Source of the DNA: Hyphomicrobiales bacterium
Lineage (GTDB): Bacteria > Pseudomonadota > Alphaproteobacteria > Rhizobiales > Xanthobacteraceae
Direction: 5' to 3'
Assembly (NCBI GenBank): GCA_017305665.1
Contig: JAFKKH010000008.1
Span: forward strand, 124,001-188,000
Length of the DNA stretch: 64,000 bases
Shown: positions 36,369-44,870 of the stretch, piece by piece
Layout: each line of letters begins with the position of its first letter
Position numbering within the stretch: the first letter of the stretch is position 1
Notes under the pieces: generated by a model
The model's database searches: none
What the model saw: only the letters and a program-made list of their open reading frames with translations
Told to the model about the DNA's origin: nothing
Translations under genes and position numbers: made by a program

Positions 36369-38177
36369 ATGGCGCCGCCGCTGATCCAGTTGAGAGATAT
36401 CGCGCTGACGTTCGGCGGTACGCCGCTGCTATCGGGCGTGGAACTTACGGTGTCGGAATCCGAGCGGCTTTGCCTGATCGGCCGCAACGGCTCCGGCAAA
36501 TCGACCCTGCTCAAGATCGCCGCCGGACTCGTCGAGCCCGACAGCGGCAGCCGCTTCGTGCAGCCCGGCGCCACCGTGCGCTATCTGCCGCAGGAGCCGG
36601 ACTTTGCCGACTTCAACACCACGCTCGCCTATGTCGAGGCCGGTCTCGGCCCCGGTGACGACAGCTATCAGGCGCGTTACCTCGTCGAACAGCTCGGCCT
36701 CACCGGCAACGAAGACCCCGCGCATCTCTCCGGCGGCGAGGGCCGCCGCGCCGCGCTGGCGCGCGTGCTCGCCCCCTCGCCCGACATCCTGCTGCTGGAC
36801 GAGCCGACCAACCATCTCGACCTTCCGACCATCGAATGGCTGGAATCCGAGCTCAACAGCCGCCGCGGCGCATTGGTGCTGATCAGTCACGACCGCCGCT
36901 TCCTCTCCAACCTGTCGCGCAGCACCGCGTGGCTCGATCGCGGCCAGATCCGGCAGATCGATCGCGGATTTGCGAAATTCGAGGAATGGCGTGACGAGGT
37001 ACTGGCGGAGGAAGAACGCGATCAGCACAAGCTCGACCGCAAGATCGTCGCCGAGGAACACTGGCTGCGCTATGGCGTCTCGGGCCGGCGCAAGCGCAAC
37101 GTCAAGCGGCTCGCCGGTCTTCACGAGCTGCGGCAACAGCGCCGTGACTATCGCGGCACTGCCGGCAGCGCCAGTCTCGCGGCCGCCGAGGCCGACAAAT
37201 CCGGCAAGCTGGTGATCGAGGCCAAGGGCATCGGCAAGACCTACGGCGAGCGCAAGATTGTCGACAATTTCTCGACCCGCATCCAGCGCGGCGACCGCAT
37301 CGGCATCGTGGGGCCCAACGGCGCTGGCAAGACCACGCTGATCAACCTGCTGACCGGCGCGGATACGCCTGATAGCGGCACAATCCGACTGGGCGCCAAC
37401 ATCGAAATGGCGACACTTGACCAGCACCGCGAAAGCCTCGATCCGAAATCGACGTTGGCGGAGGCACTGACCGGCGGGCGCGGCGACCACGTCATGGTCG
37501 GCGGCAAGCCTCGGCACGTCGTCAGCTACATGAAGGATTTTCTGTTCGCGCAGGAGCAGATGCGGACGCCGCTCGAGGTCCTGTCCGGCGGCGAACGCGG
37601 CCGTTTGATGTTGGCGCGTGCGCTGGCCAAGCCCTCCAATCTGCTGGTGCTGGACGAACCGACCAACGACCTCGACCTCGAAACCCTCGATGTGCTCGAG
37701 GAAATGCTCGGCGACTACGAAGGCACCGTCATCCTGATCAGCCACGACCGCGATTTCCTCGATCGCGTGGTGACCTCGGTGATCGTGCCTGAGGGCAACG
37801 GCCGCTGGATCGAATATGCCGGCGGCTATAGCGACATGCTGGCGCAGCGCGGCACCGACATCAAACGCGACGCGCCGAAAGCCGCGCAATCGCCTGAGGT
37901 CGAGCGTTCGCCGAAACCGGCGGCTCCCGCGCCAACCAAGCGTCGTCTGAACTTCAACGAGAAGCACGCGCTGGAGACCCTGCCGAAGACCATGGCGAAG
38001 CTTCATGACGAAATCGCAAAGCAGCAGCAGCGCCTTGACGACCCCGACCTTTACGCAAAGGATCGGGCGACGTTCGACAAGGTCTCGGTCACGCTGGCGA
38101 AGGCCCAGGCCGAACTGCAGCAAGCCGAGGACCGCTGGCTGGAGCTTGAAATGCTGCGCGAGGAGATCGAGGGTTAG
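36369..38177 (+). CDS. uup: ABC-F family ATPase, Uup-like
   Basis: A 602-residue soluble protein with two ABC ATPase domains and no membrane segment. First cassette: GRNGSGKSTLL, LSGGEGRRAALARVL, ILLLDEPTNHLDL. Second: GPNGAGKTTLINLL, LSGGERGRLMLARAL, LLVLDEPTNDLDL. The linker between them (about 190-275) is the P-site tRNA-interaction motif region, and the C-terminus (about 530-602) is the coiled coil typical of Uup. These proteins act on the ribosome or on DNA branch structures. Middle gene of a three-gene run with the YaiI-like and D-serine dehydratase-like genes. Confidence 0.9.
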   Translation: MAPPLIQLRDIALTFGGTPLLSGVELTVSESERLCLIGRNGSGKSTLLKIAAGLVEPDSGSRFVQPGATVRYLPQEPDFADFNTTLAYVEAGLGPGDDSYQARYLVEQLGLTGNEDPAHLSGGEGRRAALARVLAPSPDILLLDEPTNHLDLPTIEWLESELNSRRGALVLISHDRRFLSNLSRSTAWLDRGQIRQIDRGFAKFEEWRDEVLAEEERDQHKLDRKIVAEEHWLRYGVSGRRKRNVKRLAGLHELRQQRRDYRGTAGSASLAAAEADKSGKLVIEAKGIGKTYGERKIVDNFSTRIQRGDRIGIVGPNGAGKTTLINLLTGADTPDSGTIRLGANIEMATLDQHRESLDPKSTLAEALTGGRGDHVMVGGKPRHVVSYMKDFLFAQEQMRTPLEVLSGGERGRLMLARALAKPSNLLVLDEPTNDLDLETLDVLEEMLGDYEGTVILISHDRDFLDRVVTSVIVPEGNGRWIEYAGGYSDMLAQRGTDIKRDAPKAAQSPEVERSPKPAAPAPTKRRLNFNEKHALETLPKTMAKLHDEIAKQQQRLDDPDLYAKDRATFDKVSVTLAKAQAELQQAEDRWLELEMLREEIEG

Positions 38178-38205
38178 AAAGCCGTCAGGTTTGGAGAATA
38201 CTGGG

Positions 38206-39288
38206 ATGACAACACCCCTCGCCGCTAAGATCGCCCGCGACTACGGCACGCCGGCACTGGTCATCGACATGGATCGCGTCGAGCGTAACATCGCGCGCAT
38301 CCAGGCGGCCTGCGAGGCAGCGGGCGTCGCCAACCGGCCGCACATCAAGACCCACAAGAGCCCGATGCTGGCCAAAATGCAGATCGCGGCCGGCGCGCGC
38401 GGCATCACCTGCCAGAAACTCGGCGAGGCCGAGGTGATGGCGGAGGCCGGGATCGACGACATCCTCATCAGCTACAACCTTCTGGGCGACGAGAAGATGG
38501 CGCGGCTCGGCGCGCTGCAAGCGAAGGCGAACGTCACCGTCGTTGCCGACAACTCGGTTGTCGTCGCGGGCTTGCCGAAGGCCGCCGCGCAGTCCGGCCG
38601 CGAAGTCTGCGTCGCGGTCGAATGCGACACCGGCCGCAAGCGTGCCGGCGTCGAAACGCCAGCCGAGGCCATCGCGCTGGCGCGGGAGATCGCGGCAACG
38701 AAAGGCCTGAGCTTCGCGGGCTTCATGCTGTATCCAACCGAGAGCGGTTGGCTTGAGGCGCAAAAATTCTATGACGAGGCGCTGGCCGGCGTACGTGCCG
38801 CGGGGCTGGAACCCACCCTCGTCTCGACCGGCGGCTCACCGAACATGAAGAACGTCGGCAAGCTCAAGGGCGCCACCGAACATCGCCCCGGCACCTACAT
38901 CTACAACGATCGCATGCAGGTCGCGGCCGGCGTCGCCGGTTGGGACGATTGTGCGCTGACGGTGTACGCCACCGTGGTCAGCCGCGCCGGGCCGGATCGC
39001 GGAATCCTAGACGCCGGCTCGAAGACGCTGACGTCGGACACCGGCGGCGGACTTGAGGGACACGGGCTTATTCTCGAACACCCCGAGGCCAGGATCGCGC
39101 GTTTCGCGGAGGAGCACGGTTTCCTTGATCTGACCCGCAGCAACACGCGCCCGTCCGTGGGAGATGTCGTGCGCATCGTGCCCAATCACGTCTGCGTCGT
39201 CGTCAACATGGTCGACGAGGTCGTGATGGTGCGCGGCGACGAAATCGTCGGCACGCTGCCGGTCGCAGCACGCGGGCGGTTGCGCTAG
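38206..39288 (+). CDS. D-serine dehydratase-like / D-threonine aldolase-like PLP enzyme
   Basis: A 360-residue alanine-racemase-fold PLP enzyme of the DSD1 family. GTPALVIDMDRVERNI opens the barrel and RPHIKTHKSP holds the PLP lysine (Lys48). Near the C-terminus VPNHVCVVVN gives a His328-x-Cys330 pair; zinc-dependent D-serine dehydratases use His and Cys here, whereas D-threonine aldolases use His and Asp, so D-serine dehydratase is slightly favoured. GGAG lies upstream of the ATG. It ends overlapping the convergent flavoprotein gene by 4 bases. The actual substrate is not determined. Confidence 0.88.
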   Translation: MTTPLAAKIARDYGTPALVIDMDRVERNIARIQAACEAAGVANRPHIKTHKSPMLAKMQIAAGARGITCQKLGEAEVMAEAGIDDILISYNLLGDEKMARLGALQAKANVTVVADNSVVVAGLPKAAAQSGREVCVAVECDTGRKRAGVETPAEAIALAREIAATKGLSFAGFMLYPTESGWLEAQKFYDEALAGVRAAGLEPTLVSTGGSPNMKNVGKLKGATEHRPGTYIYNDRMQVAAGVAGWDDCALTVYATVVSRAGPDRGILDAGSKTLTSDTGGGLEGHGLILEHPEARIARFAEEHGFLDLTRSNTRPSVGDVVRIVPNHVCVVVNMVDEVVMVRGDEIVGTLPVAARGRLR

Positions 39289-40517
39289 CTTTTGAGCCAC
39301 TTCAGCGCACCGCGTCCGGCGGCAGCACCGGTCGCGAACGACGCCTGCAGCAAATAGCCGCCGGTCGGCGCCTCCCAGTCCAGCATTTCGCCGGCCGCGA
39401 ACACGCCGGGCAACCTGCGCAGCATGTAGTCCGCGTCGAGTTCACCAAGGGCAATCCCGCCGGCGGACGAAATCGCCCGCGTGATGGGTGCGATGCCCGT
39501 CAACGTGACAGGAACGCGCTGAATCAGCATCGCGAGCGCAGCCGGTGGCAAGTCTCCCGGCTTTTGTCTGGTGGCCATCGCCACCTCCTGCAGCAAGCCG
39601 ATCGCAACCGGCGCGAGGCCCGCGGTCTTGCGAAGCCAGTTCGAGATGGATTGCTTTCCGCGCGGCGCACTCAATCGGGCCGCAAGATCGTCGACCGCAA
39701 TGTCAGGGCGCAGGTTGAGATGCAGTACAGCCTTACCTGTCGCGTTGATTTGCTCGCGCAAGATCGCCGACAATGCGTAGACTGCTCCGCCTTCGATGCC
39801 GCCACGCGTGACGATCGCTTCGCCACGAACGGTCTGCACGCCGGATGACAGCGCGACGTTTTTCAGCGGCTGACCTTCGAAGCGATCGCGGAATAGTTCC
39901 GACCAACCCACAGTGAATCCGGAGTTCGACGGTTGCAGCAGCGCGACGGTAACGCCGCGTTGCGCCAGCAGATCGGTCCACGCGCCATCGGAGCCTAGCC
40001 GTGGCCAGCTCGCGCCGCCGAGCGCGAGGATCGTCGTCCCGGCTACCATCGCACGCTCGCCATCGGGTGTCGTGAACAGCAACCGGCCCTCGCGATCCCA
40101 GCCGGTCCAGCGATGCCGCAACCGCAGTGTTACCCCGAGCGCGTCGAGCCGCCGCAGCCACGCGCGCAATAGCGGCGACGCCTTCAGCGTTTTCGGAAAC
40201 ACGCGCCCGCTCGAGCCGACGAAGGTCGCCTGCCCGAGGTCGTCGGCCCAGGCTCTCAGGGCATCGGGCGGAAACGCATCGATTGCCGGCTTGAGGAGCG
40301 GCGCGGCGGCGCCATAGCGCCCGAGAAACGCCGGCAACGGCTCGCTGTGCGTCAGATTAAGCCCACCACGGCCCGCCATCAGAAACTTGCGCCCGGCCGA
40401 CGGCATCGCGTCGAACACCGTCGCGCGCACGCCGCCACGCGCGAGAACCTCCGCCGCCATCAGGCCGGCGGGGCCGGCGCCGACGATCGCAGCTTGGGTG
40501 TGGAGCAGATCAGGCAT
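39285..40517 (-). CDS. HI0933/BaiN-family flavoprotein (TIGR03862 type)
   Basis: A 410-residue FAD/NAD(P)-dependent oxidoreductase. The dinucleotide loop is AAIVGAGPAGLMAAEVLARG at 9-28, then FLMAGRGGLNLTHSEP which is the family hallmark, TTILALGGASWPRLGSDG in the middle and GVFAAGEMLDWEAPTGGYLL near the end for the second FAD contact. The physiological role of this widespread family is not well defined. It converges with the D-serine dehydratase-like gene (4-base overlap), and a palindromic repeat lies upstream. Confidence 0.9.
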   Translation of the reverse strand: MPDLLHTQAAIVGAGPAGLMAAEVLARGGVRATVFDAMPSAGRKFLMAGRGGLNLTHSEPLPAFLGRYGAAAPLLKPAIDAFPPDALRAWADDLGQATFVGSSGRVFPKTLKASPLLRAWLRRLDALGVTLRLRHRWTGWDREGRLLFTTPDGERAMVAGTTILALGGASWPRLGSDGAWTDLLAQRGVTVALLQPSNSGFTVGWSELFRDRFEGQPLKNVALSSGVQTVRGEAIVTRGGIEGGAVYALSAILREQINATGKAVLHLNLRPDIAVDDLAARLSAPRGKQSISNWLRKTAGLAPVAIGLLQEVAMATRQKPGDLPPAALAMLIQRVPVTLTGIAPITRAISSAGGIALGELDADYMLRRLPGVFAAGEMLDWEAPTGGYLLQASFATGAAAGRGALKWLKS

Positions 40518-40599
40518 GGCGAGGGGTATGCCTGATCGGATGATCCGCGACTACAGTAAATCGCACCGCCTGACTTTGTGCCGCGCCCTTATCCTTCTC

Positions 40600-40725
40600 G
40601 TCATTCCGGAATGCGCCTCTTGGCGCATGTCCGGAATCCATAACCCCCGTGATTGTTTTTATCCGAAACATCGGCACAGGGCGTATGGATTCCGGGCTCG
40701 GCGCTTCGCGCCGCCCCGGAATGAC
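40600..40725. repeat. GTCATTCCGG-type palindromic repeat element, copy 2
   Basis: A 126-base element with the same perfect ends as the copy at 24176-24291 (GTCATTCCGG and CCGGAATGAC). Its two internal stems are ATGCGCC/GGCGCAT and GGCGC-TTC-GCGCC, both different in sequence from copy 1 but still fully paired. It lies downstream of the SDR gene that ends the acyl-CoA operon and may help end or protect that transcript. Confidence 0.9.
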
Positions 40726-40753
40726 GAAAGTTCTCGTCTGTAGTAGCGCTTGC

Positions 40754-41677
40754 TCAGCGCTCCAGCTTGATGCCGGCGCGAGCGGCGGCCTGTGCGACGT
40801 ACTTCTGGGTCTGCTCGAACGCGCCCAGCAACGCCTTGGCCTTCGACATGTCCTCGATTTCCTTGAAGTGCGCAGCGACCGCATCCGGCGTCCAGTCGGT
40901 GGACGGCAGATTGATGCCCTCGCTTTCGAGGATCTTGATGACCGCAAACGAACCCGCGCCCGCGCCCATGATGGTGCGGGTCGGCGCGTTCTCGCTCAGC
41001 ATGTATTCCACCGCCGGCGTGATCGATTCCGGCTTCATCAAGTCCAGCGCCTGCGGCGGCAGCAATTCCTCGGTCATGCGCGTCGCCGCCGTCGGCGAGA
41101 TGATGTTGACGCGGATGTCGCTCTTGCGGCCCTCTTCCGCGAGCACGTTCATCAGGCCGACCATGCCGGACTTGGCCGCGCCGTAGTTGGCCTGGCCGAA
41201 ATTGCCATAAAGGCCCGACGACGACGTGGTGAGCACGATGCGGCCGTAGTTGCGCGCACGCATGCCGTCCCACACCGCCTTGCAACAATAGAAGGTGCCG
41301 GTCAGGTGCACGTCGATCACCTTGGCGAAATCGGCGACCTCCATCTTGCCGAACGACTTGTCGCGCAGGATGCCGGCATTGGCGCAGAGCAGATCGACGC
41401 TGCCCCACTTTTCGGTCGCCTTCGCGACCATGTCCTTGACCTGCTCGTAGTTGGAGACGTCGGCGCCATTGGCCATCGCCTCGCCGCCGGCCTTGCGGAT
41501 CTCCTCGACCACGGCCTCGGCCGGCGTCAGCGATCCGCCAGTGCCGTCACGTGCGCCGCCAAAATCGTTGACGACGACCTTGGCGCCACGGCTCGCCAGC
41601 CCCAGCGCGTGGGCGCGCCCAAGACCGTTGCCCGCGCCAGTCACGATGGCCACGCGGCCGTCAAACCTGATTGTCAT
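40754..41677 (-). CDS. SDR dehydrogenase, 3-hydroxyacyl-CoA dehydrogenase (MFE-2-like)
   Basis: A 307-residue short-chain dehydrogenase. AIVTGAGNGLGRAHALGLA is the NAD-binding loop, followed by VNDFGGARDGTG, which is characteristic of the dehydrogenase part of peroxisomal multifunctional enzyme 2; the catalytic Tyr/Lys are in NYGAAKSG. Together with the MaoC hydratase encoded just upstream (14-base gap) it could convert enoyl-CoA to 3-ketoacyl-CoA through the (R)-hydroxy form. It is the last gene of the mmsA-SDR run, and a palindromic repeat follows. Confidence 0.9.
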   Translation of the reverse strand: MTIRFDGRVAIVTGAGNGLGRAHALGLASRGAKVVVNDFGGARDGTGGSLTPAEAVVEEIRKAGGEAMANGADVSNYEQVKDMVAKATEKWGSVDLLCANAGILRDKSFGKMEVADFAKVIDVHLTGTFYCCKAVWDGMRARNYGRIVLTTSSSGLYGNFGQANYGAAKSGMVGLMNVLAEEGRKSDIRVNIISPTAATRMTEELLPPQALDLMKPESITPAVEYMLSENAPTRTIMGAGAGSFAVIKILESEGINLPSTDWTPDAVAAHFKEIEDMSKAKALLGAFEQTQKYVAQAAARAGIKLER

Positions 41678-41691
41678 GAATTCAGTCCCTG

Positions 41692-42174
41692 TTACTCGGA
41701 AAAGTAGAGGAGCCCGAGCCAGTCGGCGACCAGCGCGGACCGCTTCTCGCCCTCTATCTCGACGGCCACGGCGGTGCGCGACAGCAGTTCGCCGGGCTTG
41801 CGAAGCGTCGCTTCAGTTAGCGTAAAGCGGCCCCGAACGCGAGAGCCGGATTTCACCGGCGAAATGAACCGGAGCCGGTCGAAGCCGTAGTTCACTCCGA
41901 TGGTCACGCCTTCGACCAGCGGCATCACCTCATAGGACATGACGCTGAGCAGCGACATGGTGAGAAAGCCGTGCGCAATGGTGGTGCCGAATGCGGTTTC
42001 ACGCTTGGCGCGCTCGGGATCGACGTGGATGAACTGGTGATCCTCGATCACGTCGGCATAGACATCGATCCGCTTCTGATCGACGAGGTGCCAGGAGGAT
42101 ACGCCGATCTCTTGCCCAACCAGGCTCCGGTAAGCCTCCAAGGTGATCGGCGGCTTCTTCCAGACTTCATTCAC
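41692..42174 (-). CDS. MaoC-type (R)-specific enoyl-CoA hydratase
   Basis: A 160-residue single-hotdog protein. The hydratase 2 signature is YADVIEDHQFIHVDPERAKR followed by FGTTIAHGFLTMSLLSVM, holding the catalytic Asp and His. The C-terminal strands RFISPVKSGSRVRGRFTL are typical. It lies 3 bases from the acyl-CoA synthetase gene and 14 from the SDR gene, so the three should be made together. The chain length preference is not evident. Confidence 0.92.
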   Translation of the reverse strand: MNEVWKKPPITLEAYRSLVGQEIGVSSWHLVDQKRIDVYADVIEDHQFIHVDPERAKRETAFGTTIAHGFLTMSLLSVMSYEVMPLVEGVTIGVNYGFDRLRFISPVKSGSRVRGRFTLTEATLRKPGELLSRTAVAVEIEGEKRSALVADWLGLLYFSE

Positions 42175-42177
42175 GAA

Positions 42178-43911
42178 TTACGCCTCCGCGTTCCTGGACT
42201 TCAGAGCCTGGAGTTCCGGAAAGTCTTCTTCGCGGAACTCGACGCCGCGCAAGGGATCCTTGCGGTCGTCCTCATGCTCCAGACGGCGTAGCTGAACGCG
42301 GCGGATTTTTCCAGAGATCGTCTTCGGCAATTCGGTGACGAGCTCGAGCTTGCGGATACGCTTGAACGGCGCCATCCGCTCGTACATGTGCATGTAGATC
42401 GACAGCGCCGTCTCGCGCGAGCGCTCCGTGCCGCCGACCAGCAGGATATAGGCCTTCGGAATTGCCAGCCGGATCGGATCGGGACTCGGCACCACCGCGG
42501 CTTCCGCGACCGCATCGTGTTCGAGCAGCACGCTCTCCAGCTCGAACGGGCTGATCCGGTAGTCGGACGACTTGAACACGTCATCGGCACGGCCGACAAA
42601 GGTCAGGTAGCCGTCGTCATCGACGAATACCACGTCACCGGTGCGATAGAGGTCGCCTTCGGCGCCTGAAAGCTTTCCGCCCTCGCCCTGATAGCCCTGC
42701 ATCAGGCCGGCGGGCCGGTCGGCGCCGAGCATCAGCGCAACTTCGCCTTCCTTGCTCGGGTTCCCGTCGGCGTCGATCACCTTCACCTTGTAGCCGGGCA
42801 GCGGCCGGCCCATCGACCCGACCTTGACCGGCTGCCCCGGCGAGTTACCTGCAAGCGCGGTGGTTTCGGTCTGGCCGTAGCCGTCGCGGATCGTCAGCCC
42901 CCAGGCCGCTTTCACCTGATCGATCACCTCGGGGTTGAGCGGCTCGCCGGCGCCGCAGACCTCGCGCAGCGAAACCTTGAAGTCCGCCAGCTTTTCCTGG
43001 ATGAACAGCCGCCACACAGTCGGCGGCGCACACAAGGTTGTCACGCCGCAACGCCCGATCGTGGTGAGCAGCCCCTTGGCCTCGAACCGCGGCTGGTTGC
43101 AGATGAAGATGGTCGCGCCGGCATTCCATGGCGCGAAGAAACAGCTCCACGCATGCTTGGCCCAGCCGGGCGAGGAAATGTTCAGGTGCACGTCACCCGG
43201 CTGCAAACCGATCCAGTACATGGTCGAGAGGTGGCCGACCGGATAGCTGCGCTGGCTGTGCCGCACCAGTTTCGGCTTCGCCGTGGTGCCGGACGTGAAG
43301 TACAGCAGCATCGGATCGTCGGCGTTGGTCGGCCCGTCCGCCTTGAAGGCGTCGGGCGAGTCATTGGTCTTTTCATAGGACAGCCAGCCCGCATGCGTCG
43401 CCGTCGCACCGACGACGATACGCGTGAGCTCTTCGCCGCCCAGGCTTGCAAATTTCGCGACCTGATCCTGCGAGGCGATGACAGCCTTGGCGCGGCCGCG
43501 ATCGAGGCGATCGCGCAATTCCTCGGTGGTCAGCAATGTCGTCGCCGGGATCACCACGACGCCGAGCTTGATGCAGGCCAGCATGGTCTCCCACAGCGGC
43601 ACCACGTTGCCGAGCAGCAGCAGCAGATGATCACCGCGCTTCAAACCCTGCGCGCGCAGGAAATTCGCGACCTGGTTGGAGCGCCGCGACATCGCCTCGA
43701 ACGTGATCTTGGTCTCGGTGCCGCTGGCGGCCTCGACGATCCAGAGCGCGGTTCTGCCCTTGCTTGCGGGATCGGCGGCGAGACCGGCATCGAACCAGTC
43801 CAGCGCCCAGTTGAACGGCTCGGGATCGGGCCACTTGAAACCTTTGACGGCGGCATCGTAATCGCTGCGATGCTTCAGAAGGAATGCGCGGGCATCCTGA
43901 AACGTCGTCAT
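42178..43911 (-). CDS. acyl-CoA synthetase (AMP-forming), medium-chain/benzoate-like
   Basis: A 577-residue ANL-superfamily ligase that activates a carboxylic acid with ATP and CoA. P-loop LLYFTSGTTAKPKLVRHS (about 205-222), A5 motif DGYGQTE, hinge region DDVFKSSDYRISPFELE and the C-terminal catalytic lysine in LPKTISGKIRRVQLR are all present. The arrangement resembles medium-chain and benzoate-type synthetases. It sits 12 bases after mmsB and 3 before the MaoC gene. The substrate may be a branched or aromatic acid feeding the same pathway. Confidence 0.93.
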   Translation of the reverse strand: MTTFQDARAFLLKHRSDYDAAVKGFKWPDPEPFNWALDWFDAGLAADPASKGRTALWIVEAASGTETKITFEAMSRRSNQVANFLRAQGLKRGDHLLLLLGNVVPLWETMLACIKLGVVVIPATTLLTTEELRDRLDRGRAKAVIASQDQVAKFASLGGEELTRIVVGATATHAGWLSYEKTNDSPDAFKADGPTNADDPMLLYFTSGTTAKPKLVRHSQRSYPVGHLSTMYWIGLQPGDVHLNISSPGWAKHAWSCFFAPWNAGATIFICNQPRFEAKGLLTTIGRCGVTTLCAPPTVWRLFIQEKLADFKVSLREVCGAGEPLNPEVIDQVKAAWGLTIRDGYGQTETTALAGNSPGQPVKVGSMGRPLPGYKVKVIDADGNPSKEGEVALMLGADRPAGLMQGYQGEGGKLSGAEGDLYRTGDVVFVDDDGYLTFVGRADDVFKSSDYRISPFELESVLLEHDAVAEAAVVPSPDPIRLAIPKAYILLVGGTERSRETALSIYMHMYERMAPFKRIRKLELVTELPKTISGKIRRVQLRRLEHEDDRKDPLRGVEFREEDFPELQALKSRNAEA

Positions 43912-43923
43912 GGTCTCCCCCCA

Positions 43924-44811
43924 CTATTTTCCGGCGAGGCCGCGAATGTGCTGGATGATGCCGGAGAAATCCACCCCGCCGTGCCCGGCTGCGTCAAACG
44001 TCTTGTAGATCTCCTGCGCGTGCTGTCCAAGCGGCGTCGCCGCCTTGGCCGAAGTCGCGGCATCTTGCGCCAACGTGAGATCCTTGAGCATCAAGGCCGT
44101 GGCGAAGCCGGGCTTATAGCCGTTGTTGGCGGGCGATGCCGGAACCGGTCCCGGCACCGGGCAATAGGTGGTGAGCGACCAGCATTGGCCCGACGAGGTC
44201 GAAGCCACGTCGAACAGCGCCTGGTGCGACAGGCCGAGCTTTTCCGCCAGCGCGAAGGCCTCGCCGACCGCGATCATCGAAATGCCGAGGATCATGTTGT
44301 TGCAGATTTTTGCCGCCTGCCCTGCACCGGCATCACCGCAATGCACGATCTTCTTGCCCATCGCTTCGAGGATCGGCTTTGCCGCCGCGAATGCCTTGGC
44401 CTCGCCGCCGGCCATGAAGGTCAGCGTCGCACCTTGGGCACCGCCGACGCCGCCGGACACCGGCGCATCGACGGACATGAGCGACGCCTTGCCTGCCAGC
44501 GCATGAGCCTGCCGCGCGCTTTCGACGTCGATGGTCGAACAGTCGATCATCAGCGCGCCCTTGGCGACCGAGGGAATGATGTCGGTCCACACCGACACGA
44601 CATGCTTGCCCGCCGGCAGCATGGTGATGACGACGCTGGCATCTTTTACTGAAGCGGCGGCGCTATCGGCGATTGCGACGCCCCCGGCCTTGGCCGCATC
44701 CTTGGAGGCCTGAACCAGATCGAAACCGACCACCTTGTGACCGGCCTTGATGAGATTGGCGGCCATCGGTCCGCCCATGTTGCCGAGGCCAATGAATGCG
44801 ATGGTCGCCAT
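43924..44811 (-). CDS. mmsB: 3-hydroxyisobutyrate dehydrogenase
   Basis: A 295-residue NAD-dependent beta-hydroxyacid dehydrogenase that oxidises 3-hydroxyisobutyrate to methylmalonate semialdehyde in valine breakdown. The Rossmann start is FIGLGNMGGPMAANLIKAGH, the substrate motif DAPVSGGVGGAQGATLTFMA and the catalytic Lys is in GAGQAAKICNNMILG. The context of mmsA, isobutyryl-CoA-type dehydrogenase and HIBYL-CoA hydrolase makes the mmsB call firm over other family members such as tartronate semialdehyde reductase. Confidence 0.96.
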   Translation of the reverse strand: MATIAFIGLGNMGGPMAANLIKAGHKVVGFDLVQASKDAAKAGGVAIADSAAASVKDASVVITMLPAGKHVVSVWTDIIPSVAKGALMIDCSTIDVESARQAHALAGKASLMSVDAPVSGGVGGAQGATLTFMAGGEAKAFAAAKPILEAMGKKIVHCGDAGAGQAAKICNNMILGISMIAVGEAFALAEKLGLSHQALFDVASTSSGQCWSLTTYCPVPGPVPASPANNGYKPGFATALMLKDLTLAQDAATSAKAATPLGQHAQEIYKTFDAAGHGGVDFSGIIQHIRGLAGK

Positions 44812-44870
44812 GCTACGCTCTCCCGTCGAGGTTATTGTTATCTAGTGAAGCGAATTTCTGAACCACCACA

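Noticed and set aside
36429..38123. 564-codon minus-strand frame opposite the ABC-F gene
   Set aside because: The plus-strand protein has two complete ABC cassettes; the antisense product has no recognisable domain.
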